From Shewanella abyssi (GTDB lineage Bacteria; Pseudomonadota; Gammaproteobacteria; Enterobacterales; Shewanellaceae), in assembly GCF_023284025.1 (NCBI RefSeq), contig NZ_JAKIKR010000041.1:1-47171 (forward strand): DNA of 47,171 nucleotides, in the 5' to 3' direction. Shown piece after piece: positions 7,560 to 16,164 of the stretch. Made by a program: the position numbers and the translations under genes. Positions within the stretch are counted from its first letter, which is position 1, and each line of letters begins with the position of its first letter. Below the pieces are notes generated by a model. The model did not search any database and had not been told where the DNA came from. It saw only the letters and a program-made list of their open reading frames with translations.

Positions 7560-9368
7560 GTGTATCGGATACTATTTTTTATATTGCTGTTGTGTTGCAC
7601 TTCGAGTGTTTGGGCGCAGTCTCAAGCGCTGTATGTTGGTGTGCTTTCTAATTGGGGCAACCAACAAGCGATGGAGCGCTGGGAGCCATTGATGCAGTAT
7701 TTAGAGGAGGAGGTGCCCGGGACTCAGTTTCATGTTTACCCCGGCAATTTTGAAGCACTAAATCTGGCAATGGCGTTAGGTCAGATCCAGTTTATTATCA
7801 CCAATCCAGGTCAATACCTCTATCTTTCCAACCAATACCCGCTGTCTTGGCTGGCAACCATGCGTTCAAGGCGCCATAACGGTGCTACCTCGGCAATAGG
7901 CTCAGCGATTATCGTTAAAGCTGAAAGTAACTATCGCACCCTATATGACTTAAAAGACAAAGTGATTGCCGCTAGTGATCCTCATGCGCTGGGCGGTTAT
8001 CAGGCGACTGTTGGCTTGATGCACAAATTGGGTATGGACTCTGAAAACTATTTTGAAGAGGTTAAGTTTCTCGGTTTCCCGCTAGATCCTTTGTTGTACC
8101 AAGTTCGAGATGGCAATGTTGATGCGGCGATTACGCCGCTGTGTACCTTTGAGGATATGATAGCGCGGGGCTTAATCAATGGGGCTGATTTTCGTATTCT
8201 CAACCCGAGCCGACCAGAAGGGTTTGATTGCCAATGTAGCACCCATCTTTATCCTAACTGGTCTTTTGCTGCCAATGAAAGTGTCAATATTGGTTTGAGT
8301 AAACAGATCACTCAAGCCTTAATGCAGTTGCCAACTGAACACCCCGCCGCGATAAAAGCGCAGCTGATGGGCTGGACATCACCCATTAGCCAGCTAGCGG
8401 TGATCCAGCTTTTTAGTGAACTGCATGTGAAAGGCACTGATCGCAGCCGCTGGGAGAGTGTACAGAACTGGCTCAAGGATAATCGCCATTGGGGGATCTT
8501 TGCTATTTTTGTTTTTGTGATAGCAACCCTCTATCACTTGTGGATTGAGTATCGATTCCATCAAAAGAGTGAGTCGTTAATCGAAACCGAAAGACAGCTA
8601 AAGCAACAAGCTATCGCACTTGAAAGATTACAAAGCGCCTCCATTATTGGCGAGATTGGGGCGGGTTTAGCCCATGAGATCAATCAGCCCATTGCCGCCA
8701 TTACCAGCTATAGCGAGGGCGGTATTATGCGGTTGCAGGGAAATCAAGCGGGCGATGTCGCATCGAGTATCGAACTGCTGGAAAAAATTCATCGACAATC
8801 AACCAGAGCGGGAGAGGTGGTGCACCGAATTCGCAGTCTGCTTAAACGGCGAGAGTCGGTAATGGATGACGTCAATATTCTCAGTCTTGTGGATGAGTGT
8901 GTTTCACTGTTGAAGCTAGAACTACAGCGCAGAGATATTCTAATCAATAAGCGCATTAAAGGAGAGCCCTTCTTCATTACAGCTGATCGCGTCGGCTTGC
9001 TACAGGTGCTAATTAACCTGACTAAAAACAGCTTAGATGCTATTGCAGAATCTCAGTCTCAAACCCAAACTCAAACCCAAAGCTCAGGCAAGGGGGAGAT
9101 AACCATTGAACTGATATTTAAAGAGCATCAAGTTGACGTGTTGATTATCGATAATGGCACCGGATTATCGCAGAATTCTGATTCTGTCATGGCCACTTTT
9201 TTTACCACTAAAGAGGATGGTTTAGGCCTAGGGCTGGCTATATGTAATGAAGTCGTCAGTGAACATGATGGTGCATTCTCGTTAAAAAACCGAGATGACA
9301 AGCAGACAGGCTGTATTGCTAAAATCAGCTTAAAGAAGCGAGGTTGTCAACGAAAGGTAGAAGCTTGA
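7560..9368 (+). CDS. thsS: Sensor histidine kinase with PhnD-like periplasmic domain, TtrS/ThsS type
   Basis: A 602-residue inner-membrane kinase. The order is signal peptide (1-19, ending VWAQ), PhnD-like periplasmic substrate-binding domain (about 22-290), a transmembrane helix (about 311-329, WGIFAIFVFVIATLYHLWI), a short coiled linker, the H box (H372 in LAHEINQP), then the HATPase domain with an N box (NLTKNSLDAI), DNGTGLS and GLGLGLAI. The periplasmic domain carries a Cys pair, C224 and C226 (FDCQCSTHLYPNW); cysteines here are expected for sulfur-oxyanion sensing in this family. The GTG start follows GAGG at 7548-7551. It pairs with the divergent regulator and lies directly before phsABC. 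Thiosulfate as ligand is inferred from synteny with ThsS of Shewanella. Confidence 0.85.
   Translation: MYRILFFILLLCCTSSVWAQSQALYVGVLSNWGNQQAMERWEPLMQYLEEEVPGTQFHVYPGNFEALNLAMALGQIQFIITNPGQYLYLSNQYPLSWLATMRSRRHNGATSAIGSAIIVKAESNYRTLYDLKDKVIAASDPHALGGYQATVGLMHKLGMDSENYFEEVKFLGFPLDPLLYQVRDGNVDAAITPLCTFEDMIARGLINGADFRILNPSRPEGFDCQCSTHLYPNWSFAANESVNIGLSKQITQALMQLPTEHPAAIKAQLMGWTSPISQLAVIQLFSELHVKGTDRSRWESVQNWLKDNRHWGIFAIFVFVIATLYHLWIEYRFHQKSESLIETERQLKQQAIALERLQSASIIGEIGAGLAHEINQPIAAITSYSEGGIMRLQGNQAGDVASSIELLEKIHRQSTRAGEVVHRIRSLLKRRESVMDDVNILSLVDECVSLLKLELQRRDILINKRIKGEPFFITADRVGLLQVLINLTKNSLDAIAESQSQTQTQTQSSGKGEITIELIFKEHQVDVLIIDNGTGLSQNSDSVMATFFTTKEDGLGLGLAICNEVVSEHDGAFSLKNRDDKQTGCIAKISLKKRGCQRKVEA
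9051..9080 (+). repeat. In-frame hexanucleotide repeat inside thsS
   Basis: Five 6-bp units (TCTCAG, TCTCAA, ACCCAA, ACTCAA, ACCCAA) encode Ser/Thr-Gln dipeptides, SQSQTQTQTQ, at residues 498-507 between the N box and the rest of the ATPase domain. Slippage would add or remove two residues without shifting the frame. Confidence 0.85.
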
Positions 9369-9427
9369 TGTTGAATAACTTTGTAATTGGTTGATTTTAA
9401 TTATCTAAACGCTATTTATCGTCAAGA

Positions 9428-9454
9428 AGTGTCGATATGTGGTTTACCACAATA
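9428..9454. promoter_or_regulatory. Candidate ThsR operator, copy 1
   Basis: The first of two identical 27-bp direct repeats between thsS and phsA. It contains a perfect palindrome TGTGGT-TT-ACCACA at 9438-9451. A dimeric LuxR-type regulator encoded next door makes it a natural ThsR site, but binding is inferred. Confidence 0.65.
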
Positions 9455-9491
9455 GACAAGTTAACCTCTTTTGTGGCTGCATTTTTTGAAT

Positions 9492-9507
9492 TGTGAACGG
9501 GCTCACA
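9492..9507. promoter_or_regulatory. CRP-type binding site upstream of phsA
   Basis: TGTGA-ACGGGC-TCACA matches both half-sites of the CRP consensus TGTGA-N6-TCACA. It lies between the two 27-bp repeats. CRP is the main activator of anaerobic respiration in Shewanella, so control of phsABC by it is plausible. Confidence 0.75.
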
Positions 9508-9521
9508 AAGCTTACATCATG

Positions 9522-9548
9522 AGTGTCGATATGTGGTTTACCACAATA
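9522..9548. promoter_or_regulatory. Candidate ThsR operator, copy 2
   Basis: The second identical 27-bp repeat, with the palindrome at 9532-9545. It is offset exactly 94 bp from copy 1, close to nine helical turns, so both copies would face the same side of the DNA. A possible -35 hexamer TTCAAC starts immediately after it at 9549; a matching -10 is not clear. Confidence 0.65.
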
Positions 9549-9656
9549 TTCAACGTTTAACGCCTAGCAGACAATAGTGAAAAGTTTAGGACGAGTCACC
9601 TAGCTAAAACTCCTCCTTCAACGCACTTAGTACCATTGTCTACTGGGAGAATAACC

Positions 9657-11933
9657 ATGAAATTAGATCGGCGAACCTTTATCAAAGGAGCTGGAGCGGG
9701 CACCGCGGGTTGCGCACTCGCAACGCTGCCAGGCTCCTTAGCTGCTCTAGGGCATTCCACATTGAAGGGCAGCGCTGAATCAGTTGCCAGTATTTGTGAG
9801 ATGTGTTCAACCCGTTGCCCTATCACTGCTCGAGTCGTTAATGGCAAGAACGTTTCAATACTGGGCAATAAAAATGCAAAATCTTATGGCGGAGCAGTCT
9901 GTGCCCGCGGCGGTGCAGGGCATAGCCAGCTATATGATAAACAACGTATCGTTAAGCCATTAAAACGCGTTGGCGAACGAGGAGAGGGAAAATGGGCTGA
10001 AATAGAGTGGGATGAAGCTTACGGGATTATTGCCGAAAACCTCAATAAGATTAAAGCACAACATGGCGCTGAGTCGGTGGCTTTCTCCTCGAAATCTGGC
10101 TCACTTTCTGGACATTTGTTTCACCTTGCTAAGGCGTTTGGTAGCCCGAATACGTTCACTCACGCAACGACCTGTCCAGCAGGTTATGTGGTCGCCGCTA
10201 AGGCCATGTTGGGTGGCAAGGTTAAACGTGATTTAAGTAACTCTAAATACATCATCAACTTTGGTCATAATCTCTACGAAGGCATCAACATGTCTGAAAC
10301 CAGAGCCATGATGAATGCACAAATGGAAAAAGGCGCCAAGTTAGTGGTGTTTGAGCCACGCTTCTCGATTGTGGCAGATAAAGCCGATGAGTGGTATGCA
10401 ATCAAGCCAGGTACTGACGTCGCCGTAGCATTAGCCATTTGTCACACCCTCATTGAAGATGATTTATATGACAAAGCATTTGTGGCTGAGTTTGTCTCAG
10501 GTTTTGCTGAGTTTGCCAAAGAGGTCAAAGCCTATACCCCTGAGTGGGCTGAATCTATCAGTGATGTTCCTGCTGAAGATATTCGTCGTATAACCCACGA
10601 ATATGCCGCTGCCGCGCCCCATGCTCTGGTCGATTTTGGTCATCGCGCATCATTTACCACCGAAGAGTTTGAGATGCGCCGTGCGCTATATGCCGCCAAC
10701 GTGCTGGTGGGCAATATTGAGCGTAAAGGCGGATTGTACTTTGGCAAAAAGGCCGCTAAGTATAATAAGTTTGCGGGTGAGAAAGCCGCACCAACACTGG
10801 CAAAACCCGGCGTTGAAGGTATGCCTAAAATCGATGCTAAACGAATCGATATGGTCGATGAGCAATACTCGCTGATTTGGTCATCTGGTGGAGTGTATCA
10901 AACTATTCTCGATGCCACGCTCACTGCGACGCCATATCAGTTACACGCATGGGTGATGAGCCGTACCAATCCAATGCAGACCATGACAGACAGAGCTCGG
11001 GTCGTTGAAACGATGAAGAAGCTCGACTTTGTGGTGGCTTGTGACATCTATATCAGCGAAAGCGCCGCCTATGCTGATATTTTCCTACCAGAATCTACCT
11101 ACCTAGAGCGCGACGAAGAGATTGTCGATAAGTCAGGCAAGAACCCTGCTTATTACGTGCGTCAGAAAGTGGTTGAAACCATAGGTGATACCAAACCGAG
11201 TTGGCTTATCTGGAAGGAGCTTGCCGACAAGTTGGGTCAAGGCCAGTTCTTCCCTTGGGAGAACATGGAAACGCTACAACTGTTTCAAGTGGGCAAGAAT
11301 GTTTCGCTACTCAATAAAATTAAGAGTGAAGGTTGGGTAAGCTACGGTAAGCCACTGCTGTTACGTGAACCTGCAATGGTGAAGCAGTTTGTTGAAAGCT
11401 ATCCCAATGCCAAGCCATTGGATGCTGATGGCACCTATGCCAGCCAGCTTAGCTTTAAAACACCTTCAGGTAAGATTGAACTGAGTTCGAGCAAGGTCGA
11501 GAAGATGGCGCCGGGTCGCGGGGTGATTAAGTACCGTGAAGTGAATATGAAGAAAGCCGACGAGCTGTTTTTTATTCAAGGCAAAGTGGCGGTGCATACC
11601 AACTCAGCGACGCAAAACGTGCCCTTGTTGGCTAACTTGATGTCAGACAATGCGGTGTGGATCCATCCAATCACAGCAGGACTGCTTAATATCAGCAGTG
11701 GTGACAAAATTCGAATATACAACGACACCGGCAGCGAAGAGGGTCATGCCCTAGTCACCCCTGGTATTCGTCCAGACACTGTCTTTGCCTATATGGGCTG
11801 CGGTTCAAAGAACAAAGAACTGGCGCGCGCCACCGGCAAAGGTGTGCATTGCGGCAACTTACTTCCTCATGTTACGTCGCCTGTCACCGGTATGAACCTG
11901 CATACCACTGGCGTCAAAATTGCCAAGATTTAA
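9657..11933 (+). CDS. phsA: Thiosulfate/polysulfide reductase, molybdopterin catalytic subunit
   Basis: A periplasmic molybdoenzyme of the DMSO-reductase superfamily that would reduce thiosulfate or polysulfide. The start chosen is ATG at 9657, after GGGAG (9645-9649), giving 758 residues; a TTG 21 bp upstream lacks its own ribosome site. The N-terminus is a Tat signal, RRTFIK at residues 5-10. A [4Fe-4S] site is formed by C47, C50, C54 and C82 (C-x2-C-x3-C-x27-C). C173 in TTCPAGY is the expected Mo ligand. The size matches PhsA/PsrA (about 760) and not TtrA (about 1000). It is first in a tight three-gene operon. The symbol psrA is used for close relatives in other Shewanella. Confidence 0.9.
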   Translation: MKLDRRTFIKGAGAGTAGCALATLPGSLAALGHSTLKGSAESVASICEMCSTRCPITARVVNGKNVSILGNKNAKSYGGAVCARGGAGHSQLYDKQRIVKPLKRVGERGEGKWAEIEWDEAYGIIAENLNKIKAQHGAESVAFSSKSGSLSGHLFHLAKAFGSPNTFTHATTCPAGYVVAAKAMLGGKVKRDLSNSKYIINFGHNLYEGINMSETRAMMNAQMEKGAKLVVFEPRFSIVADKADEWYAIKPGTDVAVALAICHTLIEDDLYDKAFVAEFVSGFAEFAKEVKAYTPEWAESISDVPAEDIRRITHEYAAAAPHALVDFGHRASFTTEEFEMRRALYAANVLVGNIERKGGLYFGKKAAKYNKFAGEKAAPTLAKPGVEGMPKIDAKRIDMVDEQYSLIWSSGGVYQTILDATLTATPYQLHAWVMSRTNPMQTMTDRARVVETMKKLDFVVACDIYISESAAYADIFLPESTYLERDEEIVDKSGKNPAYYVRQKVVETIGDTKPSWLIWKELADKLGQGQFFPWENMETLQLFQVGKNVSLLNKIKSEGWVSYGKPLLLREPAMVKQFVESYPNAKPLDADGTYASQLSFKTPSGKIELSSSKVEKMAPGRGVIKYREVNMKKADELFFIQGKVAVHTNSATQNVPLLANLMSDNAVWIHPITAGLLNISSGDKIRIYNDTGSEEGHALVTPGIRPDTVFAYMGCGSKNKELARATGKGVHCGNLLPHVTSPVTGMNLHTTGVKIAKI

Positions 11934-11945
11934 TCGGAGATCATT

Positions 11946-12518
11946 ATGACTAAGCGTTATGTTCTGGTGCACGATGAAAACAAGTGCATTGGCTGCCAAG
12001 CTTGCAACGTGGCTTGCCGCAGTGAAAATAATGTTCCTGAGTCGGTGACCCGACTACAGGTTCGAATCGAAGGGCCCTATGGCAACTTCCCCCATTTACA
12101 CTTTAAGTACAACCGTGTTTCCTGTGAACAGTGTGAAAATGCCCCATGCGTTAAAGTTTGCCCTACAGGTGCAGCCTATGTAAACGATGATGGCATTGTC
12201 TCAGTCAATGAAAACAAGTGTGTTGGCTGCCTCTATTGTGTTGCAGCGTGTCCTTACAAGGTGCGCTTTATCAATCCTGAAACTCGGGTGCCAGATAAAT
12301 GCGATTTCTGTAAAGACAGCCGCTTAGCCCGCGGCGAACAACCAGCTTGTGTCAGTGTTTGTCCAACTCAAGCGCTCACCTTTGGTGATGCCAATGATAT
12401 GACCTCAGAAGTGCGCAGGGTGTTAGACACTAAACCTAATTACCAACAGAAGGTAAATCTTGGTACTGAGCCAAGAGTTTATCGAATACCAAGTCGTAGA
12501 GGAGGGATCAAAGCATGA
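11946..12518 (+). CDS. phsB: Thiosulfate/polysulfide reductase, iron-sulfur electron-transfer subunit
   Basis: A 190-residue protein that passes electrons from the membrane subunit to PhsA. It carries four Cys clusters for [4Fe-4S] centres: CIGCQACNVAC near the N-terminus, CEQCENAPCVKVC, CVGCLYCVAAC, and CDFCKD paired with CVSVC. No signal peptide is present, so it is probably exported together with the Tat-signal-bearing PhsA. It starts 12 bp after phsA with a GGAGA ribosome site and overlaps phsC by 4 bp (ATGA), which suggests coupled translation. Confidence 0.93.
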   Translation: MTKRYVLVHDENKCIGCQACNVACRSENNVPESVTRLQVRIEGPYGNFPHLHFKYNRVSCEQCENAPCVKVCPTGAAYVNDDGIVSVNENKCVGCLYCVAACPYKVRFINPETRVPDKCDFCKDSRLARGEQPACVSVCPTQALTFGDANDMTSEVRRVLDTKPNYQQKVNLGTEPRVYRIPSRRGGIKA

Positions 12519-13462
12519 ACAATATATGGGGCTCAATGGAGCAATATGATCCCGTAGTTTGGAACTGGATCATCGCAGTATACCTATTCATGGCTGGTCT
12601 CTCAGCTGGCTCCATGCTAGTTGCGATAGGACTTAAATGGTACAGGCAAAGTCGAGGCTTGCCGACAGAAGGTTTGCCAGTAATCAAAGCGGCCGCCGTG
12701 ATTGGTCCAGTAGCGATCTGTTTAGGAATGGCGTTATTAGTACTAGATTTGACTAAACCATTTGAGTTTTATCATATCTTACTCAATTACAATCTTACCT
12801 CGGTGATGGCTTGGGGAGTCATAGCGCTACTGGTTTATATTCCATTAGTGTTTGTATTTGCCGCCTTAGTCTTTGAGAAACAAGTGTTGCACTATGCCCC
12901 TTGGCTTGCTGGGGTGCTAAAGGTCTGTGGTCTGCTTGAGGGCAGTCTCAATAAGCTTATCTTTGCGCTGGCGTTAGGTGTTGGGGTGTATACTGGCTTT
13001 TTACTGTCGGCGATGATCAGTTATCCGATTTTGAATACCGCGGTGTTACCAGCACTGTTCTTAGCATCGGCAATGTCGGCCGGTTCAGCGGGCAACATCT
13101 TAGTCGCAACGCTCTTCTTTAGTAAAAAGGAGTCCGACTGTATTGAGCAGGTACATCGCATCGAATATCCGGTGGCCTTTAACGAAGCACTTTGTCTGGT
13201 GCTGTTATTTGTCGGACTCAACTTTTCTGGCCCCGCAGCGCAAGCGGCTACAGCGGCAATTACCACAGGTACATGGGCAAGTGTGTTTTGGATTGGCGTT
13301 GTTGGTCTAGGACTGGTGGTCCCGGTATTAGCGAGCACGTTCGCACCCAAAGCGTGGCGTCATACCAAGGGATTCTTGATTACCGTTTCCTGTAGTACAA
13401 TTCTAGGGGTATTAGCGCTGAGACATTTTGTGGTCTATGCGGGACAAAGCTATATCAGCTAA
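12515..13462 (+). CDS. phsC: NrfD-family membrane anchor/quinol dehydrogenase subunit
   Basis: A 315-residue polytopic membrane protein of the NrfD/PsrC family, which oxidises menaquinol and anchors the PhsAB complex on the periplasmic face. Eight or so hydrophobic segments are visible, beginning at VVWNWIIAVYLFMAGLSAGS (about residues 13-32). That opening Gly/Ser-rich helix is typical of the family. The ATG at 12515 overlaps the phsB stop. This is the NrfD type rather than the cytochrome-b type found in Salmonella PhsC, so PsrC would be an equally good name. Confidence 0.9.
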   Translation: MNNIWGSMEQYDPVVWNWIIAVYLFMAGLSAGSMLVAIGLKWYRQSRGLPTEGLPVIKAAAVIGPVAICLGMALLVLDLTKPFEFYHILLNYNLTSVMAWGVIALLVYIPLVFVFAALVFEKQVLHYAPWLAGVLKVCGLLEGSLNKLIFALALGVGVYTGFLLSAMISYPILNTAVLPALFLASAMSAGSAGNILVATLFFSKKESDCIEQVHRIEYPVAFNEALCLVLLFVGLNFSGPAAQAATAAITTGTWASVFWIGVVGLGLVVPVLASTFAPKAWRHTKGFLITVSCSTILGVLALRHFVVYAGQSYIS

Positions 13463-13521
13463 TACACAATGGATGCTGGTTTAGACGATGTAACTGTCTG
13501 CACTCGCACGGTGACTGAAAC

Positions 13522-13551
13522 AAAAAAGCCCAAGTTATCTGTGGGCTTTTT
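13522..13551. terminator. Bidirectional Rho-independent terminator after phsC
   Basis: AAAAGCCCA (13524-13532) pairs with TGGGCTTTT (13542-13550), with an A-run before and a T-run after. It also serves the convergent PilZ gene on the minus strand. Confidence 0.9.
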
Positions 13552-13592
13552 CATACTTTTTTATGCAGGCATCGGTTAATATCGAGGCACTT

Positions 13593-16004
13593 TTAGTCAC
13601 ACTCGTTAAGTTCAGGAAAACGCAGTAACACCTCAGGGCTAACATCAAGTAGCTCTCCAACACCGATTATGCGCCAGAGTTGCTCTTCCAGTTTTTTGCC
13701 TTTGTGCTGTGCATGTATCTTTATGTATTCCCGCTCGCGGCGGATATAATCTAAATCTGGTTTGCCAGTCGCACCGCGATAAACCCGCAGCGCTAGGAAC
13801 TCACCTAGATGTTGGCTTTGCTTAATAAAGTGCATTAACTGATCCATATCTTTAAGATCGGTATCGGTAATACAGCGTACTTTTACCTTTCCTTGTGATA
13901 GCCGAGAAATTTGCACATATACTTCATAAAAAGATAGCCCATTTTGTGGCTTCATGGTCCGAATAGGCACTATGATATCGCGCTTGAGTTTGCCGTCTTT
14001 GAACAGCGGCGTTAAGTCATATTCCAATGGGCTTTTGCTGCCCGTGGCGAAAATATTGGCGATATGGTTTTGTTCTACCCCTATGGCTACGACTGATACG
14101 TAAGCTGTCTTTACGGTTTTTTCTAGATAGAAAGGCACCGATACTAGCTTTCGCATCAGCAAGTTCTTCATGCCATCGGCGAGCTCTTTTACATCGTGGT
14201 TATTCTCGGTTAGTTTTTCAAACTTGTCTTTATTGTGCTCAATCAGACGGTTAAGAAACTCAACGCCTACGTGTGGTGTATGACCAACTTGCGCTGCAAG
14301 ATGTAAGGTGACACCGTTCTTCCTAGTACGGATCAGCCGATAGGGTAAATGCTGCAATGAAGTTTTTCCGGCAATGGTTTGCAGCTTTGGAAAGCTCAGG
14401 CTAATCGGTGCAGTCTGGTTAAACTCAACGGGAGTGTCCGTTGTGAGCTGCATTCCTTTGCTGGAAATATCTTGGGTGTAGGCCGTCGTGCTGAGGTCTC
14501 CTTGGGTCATTACAACCATTGTTTTGAATGCAAATCGCGCTTCATTACGGCGTTCACTAAATTGCATTGACACCTGTTTTAATCCAGCTTGGTTTAACTT
14601 CTGTTGGCCAAATACTTTGAGCTCGTTAACGTTGCTGTTATTAAGCGTTTTCCAAGCTTGATACTGCTCATTAGCAGCGTCATTGGTGACATCAATTAAT
14701 TGAACAACATGGGTAAATGCAGCGAGTTGCGTTTCGGTCAATGCATTGTAACGGGCATCATCGCCCGGCAATAGGCTGGCTCTGTAAGCTTGGTTGTGAT
14801 CGATTGTCTGGCGTGCCACATGAAATATTCGCCAACTGGGCTTGGTTGCGCCAAAGCTAAAAAATAGCGCTTGTAGCTGTTTATCTTGTAATTCTGCCAG
14901 CGTCGCTGAATAGAAATACTTGCCACCTTGAGCTTGAAAGGTAAAGCAAAATAGCTGGCCATGGGGACTTTTTTCATCAGAGCCTATGATTTTTTCCAGT
15001 CTTGATGGGGTTAATAATGCGCATAGTTGGCTGATGCCAGATTCATCTTTGAAGTACTGTGAAATGGCTTGATTATCTCGACCGAGCAACAGGTGAGTTG
15101 CTTGATATAAGGCGGCCGCTTCCATTGATGCGTCATGTTTTTTATTTTCAATAAATAGCGCTAGGTGAGGTATATGGGGTAAATAATGGCGCTCGAAACC
15201 TAAGCCTTTTGCAGTGACTAACACATCATTTACGTCGACCTTATAGCGATACTTATAACCTCGAATGAGTTTGCCGAGCATTTCAGCTAAGGCGTCGCTG
15301 CCGGATATTCGTTTAAGCCGCAGCCAGTTATATTCTTGATTACCTTCAATATCGACAATTTGATATTCAACACCTTGTTGCAGGTCACGGTGGTAATAAT
15401 CATTGCTAAGCTCAAGCAGTTTCACTCTAATGGGGTGTTTAGCATTAAGGATATGCTTGGCTGGCAGACGAATTCTTGCGCCACTGACCGACAGATCTAC
15501 AGTGATCCCCATGCATTGCTGCATCGACTGAGTGACTTCAATCTTCATGCTGTAATTCATGCGCTCTTCGCAACGGGCAAAGTAACTACCTAGCACAACT
15601 CCTTGGGCGAGATAGCGCTCATCGACAGTGCTTACACCATTATCGACATTCGTGCGGGCTTTAGTTACGCGATCTTTATGGGCCGTTATAACTTGTTCGT
15701 AGACCCCGAGGGTATATTGCTGGCGGTAAAGGGCTAATGCTGCAACAAAACTGGCTCTTGCGGGCTGATCAATAAAATGAGTTTGAGCGCCGAATTCGAA
15801 AGACTCGCAATCAAGGTCTGTTTTGTTGCGCAGATCGATAACTCGGCTACAATTTGAAGCCAGTCGATTGAGCTCCATTTTGAGCAGGAATCGAGTCGAA
15901 TTTGATTCTTCTGCTGTGAGTTGTTCAAACAGCTCATGGAAATTAGGTTCCATTAACAAAGGCTTCAGTTGTTCAATTAGCGCATTATGCAGATCTAAAC
16001 TCAT
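13593..16004 (-). CDS. Large protein with two PilZ domains
   Basis: An 803-residue cytoplasmic protein with no signal peptide or membrane helix. The first PilZ-like region, about residues 140-220, has RCEER followed by DLSVSGARI. The second, about residues 480-600, has RRNEAR followed by DISSKGMQL. These match the RxxxR and (D/N)xSxxG c-di-GMP-binding motifs. The N-terminal 130 residues and the C-terminal 200 residues are not recognised. It probably acts as a c-di-GMP receptor with unknown output. It is divergent from radA across about 160 bp. Confidence 0.82.
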   Translation of the reverse strand: MSLDLHNALIEQLKPLLMEPNFHELFEQLTAEESNSTRFLLKMELNRLASNCSRVIDLRNKTDLDCESFEFGAQTHFIDQPARASFVAALALYRQQYTLGVYEQVITAHKDRVTKARTNVDNGVSTVDERYLAQGVVLGSYFARCEERMNYSMKIEVTQSMQQCMGITVDLSVSGARIRLPAKHILNAKHPIRVKLLELSNDYYHRDLQQGVEYQIVDIEGNQEYNWLRLKRISGSDALAEMLGKLIRGYKYRYKVDVNDVLVTAKGLGFERHYLPHIPHLALFIENKKHDASMEAAALYQATHLLLGRDNQAISQYFKDESGISQLCALLTPSRLEKIIGSDEKSPHGQLFCFTFQAQGGKYFYSATLAELQDKQLQALFFSFGATKPSWRIFHVARQTIDHNQAYRASLLPGDDARYNALTETQLAAFTHVVQLIDVTNDAANEQYQAWKTLNNSNVNELKVFGQQKLNQAGLKQVSMQFSERRNEARFAFKTMVVMTQGDLSTTAYTQDISSKGMQLTTDTPVEFNQTAPISLSFPKLQTIAGKTSLQHLPYRLIRTRKNGVTLHLAAQVGHTPHVGVEFLNRLIEHNKDKFEKLTENNHDVKELADGMKNLLMRKLVSVPFYLEKTVKTAYVSVVAIGVEQNHIANIFATGSKSPLEYDLTPLFKDGKLKRDIIVPIRTMKPQNGLSFYEVYVQISRLSQGKVKVRCITDTDLKDMDQLMHFIKQSQHLGEFLALRVYRGATGKPDLDYIRREREYIKIHAQHKGKKLEEQLWRIIGVGELLDVSPEVLLRFPELNECD

Positions 16005-16164
16005 CTATTACTTCTTTTGGGATGCTTATTGGGCCAATGGCTGATAGTCTCATAGCCAAGATTTTGTGGGATAATCCCAATTTACAGTACTCACTTCTTT
16101 ATACCCATAGTTATCGGCTGAAAACGTCGATACTTTATCGACTTTATACTATCTAGAAATAATC

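Noticed and set aside
9428..9548. CRISPR-like array from the 27-bp repeats
   Set aside because: Only two copies with a 67-bp gap that holds a CRP site, in a promoter region and without cas genes.
15336..15593. Plus-strand frames within the large PilZ gene
   Set aside because: They are antisense to an 803-residue protein with clear domain motifs and have no support of their own.
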